From Endozoicomonas sp. ISHI1 (GTDB lineage: Bacteria; Pseudomonadota; Gammaproteobacteria; Pseudomonadales; Endozoicomonadaceae), in the NCBI RefSeq assembly GCF_024606225.1, contig NZ_JAGRPU010000016.1, positions 1 through 64,000 of the forward strand: a stretch of 64,000 nt of DNA. Reading direction: 5' to 3'. The notes under the pieces are model-generated. The model was not told where the DNA came from and searched no databases. It saw nothing but the letters and a program-made list of their open reading frames with translations. Below, piece after piece: positions 9,112 to 18,329 of this stretch. Each line of letters opens with the position of its first letter. Position 1 is the first letter of the stretch. A program made the position numbers and the translations under genes.

Positions 9112-9200
9112 TAGGGTGGCCATCGAGGCTAAAGGCGGCTGAGACGAACTGGCTACTATGGTTGACAGTGTATTTTACTTTCCATGACTCATCATTGGGC
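9112..9200 (-). pseudogene. Orphan WD40-like blade fragment
   Basis: Translation of the minus strand reads NDESWKVKYTVNHSSQFVS then AAFSLDGH, a single blade unit of the array family with no start, F-box or neighbouring blades in frame. The DNA just after it (9208-9240) matches the 3' flank of copy 5 (AAAAAGAAGAGTTCTGTTCG). It is debris from the same rearrangement that truncated copy 5. Confidence 0.65.
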
Positions 9201-9238
9201 TCATTGAAACCAAGAAAAAGAAGAGTTCTGTTCGATCA

Positions 9239-10894
9239 TCAATCGCCCCTCCATAATTCTGTGATTCTCACCGCAGCATCTACACCGACGGTCATCACAT
9301 TTCGGCCATCGGGACTGAAGTCGGCTGAGATGACTCCTCCCTCGTGTTCAATGGTGGCTTTTTCCAGCCATGACCCATTGGCCTCCAGACCCCATATTCT
9401 CGCAGTACCATCTCTACTGGCGGTTACCATATGACAACCATCGACACTGAAGGTGGCTGAAAGGACTTCGTCTTCATGGGTAATGTTGGCTTCTTCTTGC
9501 CATGAGCCATCGGCCTGCAGGCCATTGATTTTTGCCGTGTTATCCAAACTGGCGGTCACCACATGACGGCAATCGCCACTGAAGCTGGCTGAGGTGACCT
9601 TCCAATTGTGGGAAATGCAGGCTGTTTCTTGCCATGATGCAGCGGCGCTATAGATTCTCACTGTGTTATCATGATGGGCGAACATCAGATGACGGCAATC
9701 AGCGCTGAAGTCGGCTGAAGTGACCACACCACGATGATGAAGCGTGGTTATTTCTTTACATGATCCATCAGCTTGCAGGTCACAGATTTTCGACGTGCCA
9801 TCTAAACTGGCGGATAACAGAAGGCAGCCATCGGCGCTAAAGTTGGCTAAGGTGATTAGTTTCTCATGCTGAATGGTGGCTTTTTCTACCCACCCTCCAG
9901 CGGCTCCCTGACCGTAGATTGTTACCGTGTCATCTATACCGAAGATTGCCAAATGAAGACCATTGGGGCTAAACCTGGCCGAAACGACCGGACTGATATG
10001 GTAGATGGTATCTTCTAATTCCCATGATCCATCGTCCCCCCGACCAAAGATTTTCACCGTTTGATCCTGACTGGCAGTCAGCACACGTCGACCATCATTA
10101 CTGAAGGTGGCTGAATTGACAGAATCAGTATGGGTAATAATAGTTTTTACTGTCCATGATCCATCGTCTTCCTGACCACAGATTTTCACTTTATGGCCAT
10201 AACTGGCGGTCAACACATGACGGCCATCGGCGCTGAAGCTGGCCGACCTGACTGAGGCATTGTGGTTGAAAGTGGTTTTTTCTTCCCATGTTCCTCCAGT
10301 CTCCTGCCCATAGATTTTCACCGTCATATCCAAACTGGCAGTCACCACATGGCGGCTATCGGCGCTGAAGGTGGCTGTGCTGACAGTGTGAAAATGTGGG
10401 ATTTCGACTTTTTCCACTAACTTGAATGTTTTGCATTGAGACATCAGTTTGCTGTTGGTGAAAAGGAGCTGGACAGGAAAATAAATACTTTTTTGTTGTT
10501 CTGGAAGTGACTCGACAGTGTCTTCATTAACAAACGGCTTCAACCAATCACGGAGTTGTTGCTGATCTTTTGTCGTAACGATAGTCTTTAATTGGTATTG
10601 GTGTGGTGAAGGAAACCGGCGATACCATGCTCTCTCCAAAGCATGATCTTTTTTAACAAGATCGCGAAGATATCTGCACACCTTTGCTAAACAGGCAACA
10701 TCTCGAAAACCCAAATAGCGAATAATCATGGATTCTGTTTCATCGGGCAAATCGAGTAATAAACATGGATTGTTGTTGCAGACACTCACGTCTCTACCTG
10801 CAATGACACCCGTCGGTGCTTCCTCCATTTGAGCTGGCTCAGGTGTTGGCAGGAGTATACCGTCACTGCCGCAATTGCTTTTCACAGGTTGCAT
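9239..10894 (-). CDS. F-box-like/WD40-repeat protein, array copy 6
   Basis: The predicted protein has 551 residues and nine blades. Its N-terminal tail (PTPEPAQMEEAPTG) and F-box-like start LLLDLPDETESMIIRYLGF open the subgroup that dominates copies 6-12, although the linker keeps the YRRFPSPHQYQLKT form of copies 1-5. Blade 6 is shortened (SAAASWQ instead of the DGSW loop), and blade 8 is one of very few in the array with a tryptophan at the WD position (ARIWGL). It ends ITELWRGD. Confidence 0.86.
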   Translation of the reverse strand: MQPVKSNCGSDGILLPTPEPAQMEEAPTGVIAGRDVSVCNNNPCLLLDLPDETESMIIRYLGFRDVACLAKVCRYLRDLVKKDHALERAWYRRFPSPHQYQLKTIVTTKDQQQLRDWLKPFVNEDTVESLPEQQKSIYFPVQLLFTNSKLMSQCKTFKLVEKVEIPHFHTVSTATFSADSRHVVTASLDMTVKIYGQETGGTWEEKTTFNHNASVRSASFSADGRHVLTASYGHKVKICGQEDDGSWTVKTIITHTDSVNSATFSNDGRRVLTASQDQTVKIFGRGDDGSWELEDTIYHISPVVSARFSPNGLHLAIFGIDDTVTIYGQGAAGGWVEKATIQHEKLITLANFSADGCLLLSASLDGTSKICDLQADGSCKEITTLHHRGVVTSADFSADCRHLMFAHHDNTVRIYSAAASWQETACISHNWKVTSASFSGDCRHVVTASLDNTAKINGLQADGSWQEEANITHEDEVLSATFSVDGCHMVTASRDGTARIWGLEANGSWLEKATIEHEGGVISADFSPDGRNVMTVGVDAAVRITELWRGD

Positions 10895-10923
10895 GCCAGA
10901 TGCCTCCCTATCTCCAAAGTCAT

Positions 10924-10953
10924 TATTTATCTTCGCTTGGAAAGGACATTAAA
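10924..10953 (-). promoter_or_regulatory. Predicted promoter of array copy 6
   Basis: TTTAAT and TAAATA are 18 bp apart on the minus strand. Confidence 0.5.
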
Positions 10954-11030
10954 AGTGAGTCCGGTCTGTTAGAGTGGTTTTTACAATAGAAGTTCAAAAC
11001 ATTGAGTTCTTTGGAACCAGAGAAAAGAAG

Positions 11031-12692
11031 TCATCTATCGCCCCTCCACAGTTCAGTGATTCTCACCGTGTGATCTGCACATTCGGTCAACACATTTCGG
11101 CCATCGGGGCTGAATTTGGCAAAGGAGATCATCAGCCCGTGAGAAATGATGGCTTTTTTTATCCATGATCCATTGGTTCTGAGGCCATAAATTCTCGCCG
11201 TTCCGTCTCCACCGGCGGTCACCACGTGGCAGCTATCGGGACTGAAGCTGGCTGAGAGGACTTTGCCCTTATGGGTAATGTTGGCTGTTTCTTTCCATGA
11301 TCCATCCGCTTGCAGGCTGTAGATTTTTGCCGTGTGACCTTGACTGGTGGTCACTATATGGTGACCATCGGCGCTGAACCTGGCCGAAAAGACCGGAGCA
11401 TTTTGGCAAAAGGTGTATTTTTTTTCCCATGATCCATTGGTTTGCCGTTCGTGGATTTTCACCGTTCTGTCTTCGCTGGCGGTCACTACAAGGCGGTCAT
11501 TGGGACTGAAGGAAGCTGATTCGACAGGACCATCGTGGGTAATGGTGGTTATTTCTCCCCATGATCCGGCCTGCAGGCCGTAGATTTTCGCCGTCTTATC
11601 TCTACTGGCGGTGATCACAAAGCTGCCATCGGCGCTGAAGGTGGCTGATTCGACAACATCGCTATGGGTAATGGTGGTTTTTACTTCCCATGTGTCATCG
11701 TCTTCCTGACCATAGATTGTCGAAGTCTTACCATAACTTAAGATCATCAAATGATTGCCATCGGCGCTAAAGCTGGCCGAATAGACAGCAGAATTATGGT
11801 GAGTAGTGTATTTTGCTTGCCATGATCCATCGGTCTCCTGACCATAGATTTTCAATACCCCATACCCAGAGCTGGTCAACAGGTGACGGTCATTAGTACT
11901 AAAGATGGCTAATTGGATCGGAAGCTCCTGATAAATGTTGGCTTTTACTCTCCATGATCCATCGTCCTCCTGACCACAGATTTTCAACGTGTTGTCGCAA
12001 CAGGCGGTCACCATTTGACGGCCATCGGTAGTGAAGGTGGCAGATAAGACAATACTGACGTGGCCAATGTTGGCTTTTGTTACCCATGACCCATCGGTTT
12101 TCTGGCCTGTAATTATCGCTGTTCCATCAAAACTGGTGGTCACCACATGGAGGCTATCAGCGCTGAAGTGGGTTCTAAAGATTGCACCTGAATGGGTAAT
12201 TTCTGCTTTTGGCACTAACTTGAATGTTTCACAGTCAGACATCAGTTTACTGTAGGTGAAAAGCAGCTGAGCGGGAAAATGAGTGGTTGCTCTTTGTTTT
12301 ATGAGTGACTCAATGGTGCCTGTACTCGCAAACGGCTTCAACCAATCACGGATTTGTTGCTCATCTTTTGTCTTAATGCTGGTCTTTAATTGATATTTCT
12401 GTGGTGAAGGAAACCGGCGAATCCATGCTCTTTCCAGAGCTTTATCTTCTTTAATAAAATCGCGAAGATATCTGCATACCTTGGCTAAACGGGTAATCTC
12501 TCGAAAACCCAAATAGCGAATAAGCATAGATTCTACTTCGACGGGCAAATCGAGTAATAAACATTGATTGTTGTTGTAGACACTCACGTATCTACCTGCA
12601 ATGACACCCGTTGATGCTTCCTCCATTTGAGGTGGCTCAGGTGTTGGAAGGAGTATACCATCACTGCCGCAATTGCTTTTCACAGGCTCCAT
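11031..12692 (-). CDS. F-box-like/WD40-repeat protein, array copy 7
   Basis: The predicted protein has 553 residues and belongs to the subgroup with IKEDKALERAWIRRF and FPSPQKYQLKTSIKTKDEQ in the linker (copies 7, 8, 9, 12, and the frameshifted 11 with small changes). The F-box-like segment LLLDLPVEVESMLIRYLGF and linker are nearly identical to those of copy 8, while the blades are much more divergent. This contrast suggests that the binding surface evolves faster than the N-terminal module, or that the N-terminus is homogenised by gene conversion. It has nine blades; the sixth has lost two residues in the DGSW loop (LQAGSW). Confidence 0.86.
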   Translation of the reverse strand: MEPVKSNCGSDGILLPTPEPPQMEEASTGVIAGRYVSVYNNNQCLLLDLPVEVESMLIRYLGFREITRLAKVCRYLRDFIKEDKALERAWIRRFPSPQKYQLKTSIKTKDEQQIRDWLKPFASTGTIESLIKQRATTHFPAQLLFTYSKLMSDCETFKLVPKAEITHSGAIFRTHFSADSLHVVTTSFDGTAIITGQKTDGSWVTKANIGHVSIVLSATFTTDGRQMVTACCDNTLKICGQEDDGSWRVKANIYQELPIQLAIFSTNDRHLLTSSGYGVLKIYGQETDGSWQAKYTTHHNSAVYSASFSADGNHLMILSYGKTSTIYGQEDDDTWEVKTTITHSDVVESATFSADGSFVITASRDKTAKIYGLQAGSWGEITTITHDGPVESASFSPNDRLVVTASEDRTVKIHERQTNGSWEKKYTFCQNAPVFSARFSADGHHIVTTSQGHTAKIYSLQADGSWKETANITHKGKVLSASFSPDSCHVVTAGGDGTARIYGLRTNGSWIKKAIISHGLMISFAKFSPDGRNVLTECADHTVRITELWRGDR

Positions 12693-12721
12693 GCCAGATG
12701 CCTCCCTATCTCCAAAGTTAT

Positions 12722-12751
12722 TATTTATCCTCGCTAAGAAAGGACATTCAA
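12722..12751 (-). promoter_or_regulatory. Predicted promoter of array copy 7
   Basis: TTGAAT and TAAATA are 18 bp apart on the minus strand. Confidence 0.5.
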
Positions 12752-12831
12752 AATTGATTCGGCCTTTTAGACTCGTTTTTAAAATGGAAGTTCAATACAT
12801 CAAGCTCAGTGAAACAAGAGAAAAGAAGTCA

Positions 12832-14490
12832 TCAATCGCCCCTCCACAGTTCAGTGATTCTCGCCGTGTAATCTTTACAGACGGCCACGACATTTCGCCC
12901 ATCGGGGCTGAATTTGGCATATCTGATCACCGGCCCGTGATAAATGATGGCTTTTTTTATCCACGACCCATCGGGCCTAAGGCCATAAATTTTCGCCGTT
13001 TTGTCTTCACCGGCGGTCACCACGAGGCAGCTATCGGGACCGAAGTTGGCTGAGAGTACTCTGCCCTTATGGGTAATGCTGCCTGCCTCTTCCCATGATC
13101 GATCCGCTTGCAGGCTGTAGATTTTTGCCGTGTTATCGTCACTGGTGGTCACTATGTGGCGGCCATCGGCGCTGAACCTGGCCGACCTGGCCGGAGCATT
13201 TTGGTAAAAGGTGTATTTTGTTTCCCATGATCCATTGGTTTGCCGTTCGTGGATTTTCACCGTTTTGTCCAGACTGACGGTCACCACAAGGCGGTCATCG
13301 GGACTGAAGGAGGCTGATCTGACAGCATCATCGTGGGTAATGACGGTCATTTCTCCCCATGATCCATCGGCCTGCAGGCCATAGATTTTCGCGGTCATAT
13401 CTCTACTGGCGGTGACCAAAGAGCGGCTATCGGCGCTGAAGGTGGCTGAGTCAACAAAATGGTTATGGGTAATAGTGGTTTTTACTTCCCATGTGCCATC
13501 GTGTTCCTGACCATAGATTGTCAAAGTCTTATCGGGATTTTTGATAAACAAATGACTGCTATCGGAGTTAATTCTGAACGACATGATCAGACAATGATGG
13601 TTAATAGTGTATTTTGCTTCCCATGATCCATCGGTCTCCCGACCATAGATTTTCAATGTCCTATCATTGGCGGTCAATAGTTGGTTGCCATCAGCACTGA
13701 AGGTGGCTAAGGTGCCCTCCATTTTTTGGTGAATAATGGCTTTTACTTTCCATGATCCATCGTCCTCCTGACCACAGATTTGCACCATGAAATCGGTACC
13801 GGAGGTCACCAATTGACGGCCATCGATATTGAAGACGGCTGAAAAGAGAAGACTGTCATGGCGAATGGTGGCTTTTAATTCCCATGATCCATCGGTCTTC
13901 TGGCCAGTGATTTTTGCTGTTTCATCGAAGCCGGCGGTCACCACATGGAGGCTATCGGCGGTGAAGTCGGCTATGCCGATTCGGTCTAAATGGGTAATTT
14001 TTGCTTTTGGCACTAACTTGAATGTTTCACATTCAGACATCAGTTTACTGCAGGTGAAAAGGAGCTGAGCAGGAAAATGAGTGGTTGCTCTTTGTTTAAT
14101 GAGTGACTCAATGGTGCCTGTACTCGCAAACGGCTTCAGCCAATCACGGATTTGTTGCTCATCTTTTGTCTTAATGCTGGTCTTTAATTGATATTTCTGT
14201 GGTGAAGGAAACCGGCGAATCCATGCTCTTTCCAGAGCTTTATCTTCTTTAATAAAATCGCGAAGATATCTGCATACCTTGGCTAAACGGGTAATCTCTC
14301 GAAAACCCAAATAGCGAATAAGCACAGATTCTACTTCGACGGGCAAATCGAGTAATAAACATTGATTGTTGTTGTAGACACTCACGTATCTACCTGCAAT
14401 GACACCCGTTGATGCTTCCTCCATTTGAGGTGGCTCAGGTGTTGGCAGGAGTAAACCGTCACTGCCGCAATTGCTTTTCACAGGTTGCAT
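12832..14490 (-). CDS. F-box-like/WD40-repeat protein, array copy 8
   Basis: The predicted protein has 552 residues, a family N-terminus and nine blades. Blades 2 to 4 are the most divergent (for example MSFRINSDSSHLFIKNPD), with the structural Asp moved or lost, while blades 5 to 9 stay close to consensus. Blades 6 to 9 closely match copies 7, 9, 11 and 12, including the unusual KIHERQTNGSWE and TFYQ/TFCQ segment that replaces the usual TIxH. The family ending is ITELWRGD. Confidence 0.86.
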   Translation of the reverse strand: MQPVKSNCGSDGLLLPTPEPPQMEEASTGVIAGRYVSVYNNNQCLLLDLPVEVESVLIRYLGFREITRLAKVCRYLRDFIKEDKALERAWIRRFPSPQKYQLKTSIKTKDEQQIRDWLKPFASTGTIESLIKQRATTHFPAQLLFTCSKLMSECETFKLVPKAKITHLDRIGIADFTADSLHVVTAGFDETAKITGQKTDGSWELKATIRHDSLLFSAVFNIDGRQLVTSGTDFMVQICGQEDDGSWKVKAIIHQKMEGTLATFSADGNQLLTANDRTLKIYGRETDGSWEAKYTINHHCLIMSFRINSDSSHLFIKNPDKTLTIYGQEHDGTWEVKTTITHNHFVDSATFSADSRSLVTASRDMTAKIYGLQADGSWGEMTVITHDDAVRSASFSPDDRLVVTVSLDKTVKIHERQTNGSWETKYTFYQNAPARSARFSADGRHIVTTSDDNTAKIYSLQADRSWEEAGSITHKGRVLSANFGPDSCLVVTAGEDKTAKIYGLRPDGSWIKKAIIYHGPVIRYAKFSPDGRNVVAVCKDYTARITELWRGD

Positions 14491-14519
14491 GCCAGATGCC
14501 TCCCTGTCTCTAAAGTCAT

Positions 14520-14549
14520 TATTTATCCTCGCTTGGAAAGGACATTAAA
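14520..14549 (-). promoter_or_regulatory. Predicted promoter of array copy 8
   Basis: TTTAAT and TAAATA are 18 bp apart on the minus strand. Confidence 0.5.
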
Positions 14550-14625
14550 AGTAAGTCAGGTCTGTTAGAGTGGTTTTTACAATAGAAGTTCAAAACATTG
14601 AGTTCATGGAACCAGAGAAAAGAAG

Positions 14626-16284
14626 TCATCTATCGCCCCTCCACAGTTCAGTGATTCTCGCCGTGTGATCTGCACAGACGGCCAAGACATTTCGCCCATC
14701 GGGGCTGAATTTGGCCGATCTGATCACCGGCCCGTGATAAATGATGGCTTTTTTTATCCACGACCCATCGGGCCTAAGGCCATAAATTTTCGCCGTTTTG
14801 TCTTCACCGGCGGCCACCACGAGGCAGCTATCGGGACTGAAGTTGGCTGAGAGTACTCTGCCATTATGAGTAATGCTGCCCGCCTCTTCCCATGATCGAT
14901 CCACTTGCAGGCTGTAGATTTTTGCCGTGTTATCGTCACTGGTGGTCAATATATGGTGGCCATCCGCGCTGAACCTGGCCGACCTGACCGGAGCATTATG
15001 GCAAAAGGTGTAATTTGTTTCCCATGATCCATTGGTCTGCCGTTTGTGGATTTTCACTGTTTTGTCCTCACTGGTGGTCACCACAAGGCGGTCATCAGGA
15101 CTGAACAAGGCTGATCTGACCCGATGTTTATGGGTAATGATGGTCATTTCTTCCCATAATCCATCGTGCAGGGCATAGATTTTCGCTGTTTTATCGTGAC
15201 TGGCGGTTAATAGATGGCGGCCATCGTCGCTGAAGGTGGCTGATACGACAAAATCATTATGGATAATAGTGGTTTTCACTTTCCATGAGCCATCGCGCTC
15301 CTGACCATAGATTGTCACAGTTCTATCAAGACGCGCGACCACCAGATGACTGCCATCGGCACTAAAGTTGGCCGATAGGATCCGAGAATGATGGTAAACA
15401 GTATATTTTGCCTCCCATGATCCATCGGTCTCCCGACCATAGATTTTCAATGTCCTGAAAATAGCGCTCAATAGTTGGTGGCCATCAGCGCTGAAGGAGG
15501 CTGAGCTGTTGATCCATTCATGGTAAATAGTAGCTTTTACTTTCCATGATCCATCGTCCTCATGACCATAGATTTCTGCTACATTGTCGATACCGGCGGT
15601 CATCATTTGACGGCCATCGGTACTGAAGATGGCTGATGCGACACTACCTGCATGCCAAATGGTGGCTTTTGTTTCCCATGATCCATCGGTCTTCTGGCCT
15701 GTGATTATCGCTGTTTCATCAAAGCTGGCGGTCATCACATGGAGGCTATCAGCGCTGAAGTGGGTTCTAAAGATTGCACCTGAATGGGTAATTTTTGCTT
15801 TTGGCACTAACTTGAATGTTTCACATTCAGACATCAGTTTACTGCAGGTGAAAAGGAGCTGAGGAGGAAAATGAGTGGTTGCTCTTTGTTTTATGAGTGA
15901 CTCAATGGTGCCTGTACTCGCAAACGGCTGCAACCAATCACGGATTTGTTGCTCATCTTTTGTCTTAATGCTGGTCTTTAATTGATATTTCTGTGGTGAA
16001 GGAAACCGGCGAATCCATGCTCTTTCCAGAGCTTTATCTTCTTTAATAAAATCGCGAAGATATCTGCATACCTTGGCTAAACGGGTAATCTCTCGAAAAC
16101 CCAAATAGCGAATAAGCGTAGATTCCAGTTCAACGGGCAAATCGATTAATAAACATGGATTGTTGTTATATACAGTAACGTCTCTGCCTGCACTGACACC
16201 CGTTGGTGCTTCCTCCAATCGAGGCTGCTCCGGTGTTGGCAAGGGTAAGCTGTCAATGCTGGAATTGTTTTTCAAAGGGCCCAT
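14626..16284 (-). CDS. F-box-like/WD40-repeat protein, array copy 9
   Basis: The predicted protein has 552 residues from the ATG at 16284. A TTG five codons upstream is less likely because the paralogs align at the ATG. Its C-terminal blades 7-9 are nearly identical to copy 8 (DRSWEEAGSITH, LRPDGSWIKKAIIYHGPVI) whereas its first blade is nearly identical to copy 7 (SGAIFRTHFSADSLHV). The gene is therefore mosaic with respect to its two neighbours. Nine blades are present. Confidence 0.85.
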   Translation of the reverse strand: MGPLKNNSSIDSLPLPTPEQPRLEEAPTGVSAGRDVTVYNNNPCLLIDLPVELESTLIRYLGFREITRLAKVCRYLRDFIKEDKALERAWIRRFPSPQKYQLKTSIKTKDEQQIRDWLQPFASTGTIESLIKQRATTHFPPQLLFTCSKLMSECETFKLVPKAKITHSGAIFRTHFSADSLHVMTASFDETAIITGQKTDGSWETKATIWHAGSVASAIFSTDGRQMMTAGIDNVAEIYGHEDDGSWKVKATIYHEWINSSASFSADGHQLLSAIFRTLKIYGRETDGSWEAKYTVYHHSRILSANFSADGSHLVVARLDRTVTIYGQERDGSWKVKTTIIHNDFVVSATFSDDGRHLLTASHDKTAKIYALHDGLWEEMTIITHKHRVRSALFSPDDRLVVTTSEDKTVKIHKRQTNGSWETNYTFCHNAPVRSARFSADGHHILTTSDDNTAKIYSLQVDRSWEEAGSITHNGRVLSANFSPDSCLVVAAGEDKTAKIYGLRPDGSWIKKAIIYHGPVIRSAKFSPDGRNVLAVCADHTARITELWRGDR

Positions 16285-16313
16285 ACCTGCTTCTCTCAAG
16301 GCTCCAAAGTCAT

Positions 16314-16343
16314 TATTTATCCACGGTTTGAAAGGACATTTAA
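16314..16343 (-). promoter_or_regulatory. Predicted promoter of array copy 9
   Basis: TTAAAT and TAAATA are 18 bp apart on the minus strand. Confidence 0.5.
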
Positions 16344-16404
16344 AATTGATTCAAACGGTTAGAACCGGTTTTAGAGTAAAAGTTCATAAAAATAACACTG
16401 TTTT

Positions 16405-18063
16405 TTAATCACTCCTCCATAGTTCGGTGATTCTCACCGTTTTATCTTCACTGACGGTCATTACATTTTGGCTATCGGTGCTGAAGTTGGCTGAGGTGAC
16501 TGCTTTCTTGTGTTGAATGGTGGCTTTTTCCAGCCATGACTCATTGGCCTGCAAACCATAGATTTTCGCAGTGTTATCTTGACTGGCAGTCACCAGATTT
16601 TGGCTATCGGTGCTGAAGTTGGCTGAGGTGACCGCCCCCTTGTGGCAAATGCAGGCTTTTTCTTCCCATAATGCAGTGCCCTTCTGGCTGTAGATTTTCA
16701 CTGTGTTATCTTCACTGGCGCTCACCACATGGCGGCAATCGGCGCTGAAGTTGGCTGAGTAAACTCGATTATCATGCCGAATAGTGGTCATTTCTTTCCA
16801 TGATCCATCGTCTTGCAGGTCAGAGATTTTCGCCGTGTGATCCTTACTGGCGGTGACCAGATGGCGGCTATCGGCGCTGAAGTGAATTGAGGTAAGTGTG
16901 CGCTGGTGTTTGATGGTGTCTTTTTCTACCCATGGTCCAGCAGCCTCCTGCCCATAGATTTTTACTGCGTAATCTGCACCACATAGCGCCAGATGTCGGT
17001 TATCGGGGCTGAGCCTGGCCGAAACGATAAAACCTGCATGAATAGTGTGCTCTTCTCGCCATGATCCATCATCCTCCTGACTACGAATTTTCACTATGCT
17101 ATCCCCACTGATGGTCACCACATGGCGACCATCGGGACTGAAAGTGGCGGCAGTGACGAATCTGTCATGGGAAATGGTGGCTTTTACTTCCCACGATCCA
17201 TCGTCCTCCTGACCATAGATTCTCACTCTTTTATCGTGACTGGCGGTGACCAGATGACGGCCATCGGCGCTGAAGGTGGCTGAAATGACCCAGTTATTAT
17301 GGGTAATGGTGGTTACTGATTCCCATGATCCATCGTCCTTCTGACCGTAGATGCTCGCTGTTTTATCGTGGCTGGCGGTGACCAGATGGCGGCCATCGGC
17401 GCTGAAGGTGGCTGATCTGATCCAATCATTATGGGTGATCGTGGCTTTTGATTGCCATGATCCATCTTCCTCCTGACCATAGATTCTCACTTTTTTATCG
17501 TGACTGACGGTGGCCAGATCACGGCTACCGGCACTGAAGGTGGCAACACTGATAGTTTGACTATGGATAATTTCGGCTTTTTCCACTAGCTTGAATTTTT
17601 GACATTGAAACATCAGTTTTCTGTGGTTGAAGAGCAGCAGAGCAGGAAAATAAGCACAATTTTGATCTTTTATGAGTGACTCGACAGTGTCCTTATTTGC
17701 AAATGGCCTCAACCAATAGCGGAGTTGTTGTTTATCTTTTGCCGTAACGATGGTCTTTAGTTGATATTGGTATGGTGATGGAAACTGGCGATACCACGCT
17801 CTTTCCAGCGCTTTATCGCTTTTAACAAGATCACGAAGATATATGCATACCTCTGCCAGCCGGGTAATCTCTCGAAAACCCAAGCAGCGAATAATCATAG
17901 ATTTTGGTACATAGGGCAAATCGAGTAATAAAGATTTATTGTTCTCATTGACAGTAACCTCCCTGCCAACACTGACCCCCGTCAGTGCTTCCTCCGGTCG
18001 AGGCCGCTCAGATGTTGGCAAGTGTGAGTCGACAATGCTGTCATTGTTTTTCAAAGGGTTCAT
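16405..18063 (-). CDS. F-box-like/WD40-repeat protein, array copy 10
   Basis: The predicted protein has 552 residues from the ATG at 18063 (a TTG five codons upstream is the alternative). Blades 1 to 3 are near-identical repeats of one another (ITHNxWxxSATFSADGRHL, then VTASHDK), so 132-bp units here were recently copied within the gene. The last two blades also repeat a motif (KxAVTSANFSTDSQN twice). The linker has FNHRKLMFQCQ in place of the usual FTNSKLMSQCE. Nine blades in total. Confidence 0.86.
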   Translation of the reverse strand: MNPLKNNDSIVDSHLPTSERPRPEEALTGVSVGREVTVNENNKSLLLDLPYVPKSMIIRCLGFREITRLAEVCIYLRDLVKSDKALERAWYRQFPSPYQYQLKTIVTAKDKQQLRYWLRPFANKDTVESLIKDQNCAYFPALLLFNHRKLMFQCQKFKLVEKAEIIHSQTISVATFSAGSRDLATVSHDKKVRIYGQEEDGSWQSKATITHNDWIRSATFSADGRHLVTASHDKTASIYGQKDDGSWESVTTITHNNWVISATFSADGRHLVTASHDKRVRIYGQEDDGSWEVKATISHDRFVTAATFSPDGRHVVTISGDSIVKIRSQEDDGSWREEHTIHAGFIVSARLSPDNRHLALCGADYAVKIYGQEAAGPWVEKDTIKHQRTLTSIHFSADSRHLVTASKDHTAKISDLQDDGSWKEMTTIRHDNRVYSANFSADCRHVVSASEDNTVKIYSQKGTALWEEKACICHKGAVTSANFSTDSQNLVTASQDNTAKIYGLQANESWLEKATIQHKKAVTSANFSTDSQNVMTVSEDKTVRITELWRSD

Positions 18064-18092
18064 GCCTGATTTCTTCAAAGCTTCAAAGTCAC

Positions 18093-18122
18093 TATTTATC
18101 CTCGGTTTGAAAGGACATTTAG
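18093..18122 (-). promoter_or_regulatory. Predicted promoter of array copy 10
   Basis: TAAATA (-10) is intact. The -35 hexamer is CTAAAT, 18 bp upstream, weaker than in the other copies. Confidence 0.4.
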
Positions 18123-18184
18123 CATTAATTCAACGTTTAGAACCGGTTTTGGACTGAAAGTTCAGAAAATTGAGATCAATGGAA

Positions 18185-18312
18185 CTAAGCAACAGCAACA
18201 CCCTGATCCGGGAAAATAATGATAGAAGGAAACTTTTTCACTGAAAGCTCACTGCAAACATTGCCATCGGGCTTTCGATATAACGCTGTTTTTCAACGGG
18301 TTTTTAGCAAAA
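18185..18312 (-). repeat. Array intergenic repeat block, copy c
   Basis: A diverged copy of the block described at 2030-2200 (CTGATCCGGGAAAATAA, AACTTTTTCACTGAAAG, TTTCGATATAACG). Confidence 0.5.
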
Positions 18313-18329
18313 ATACGCTCATTCGATCA

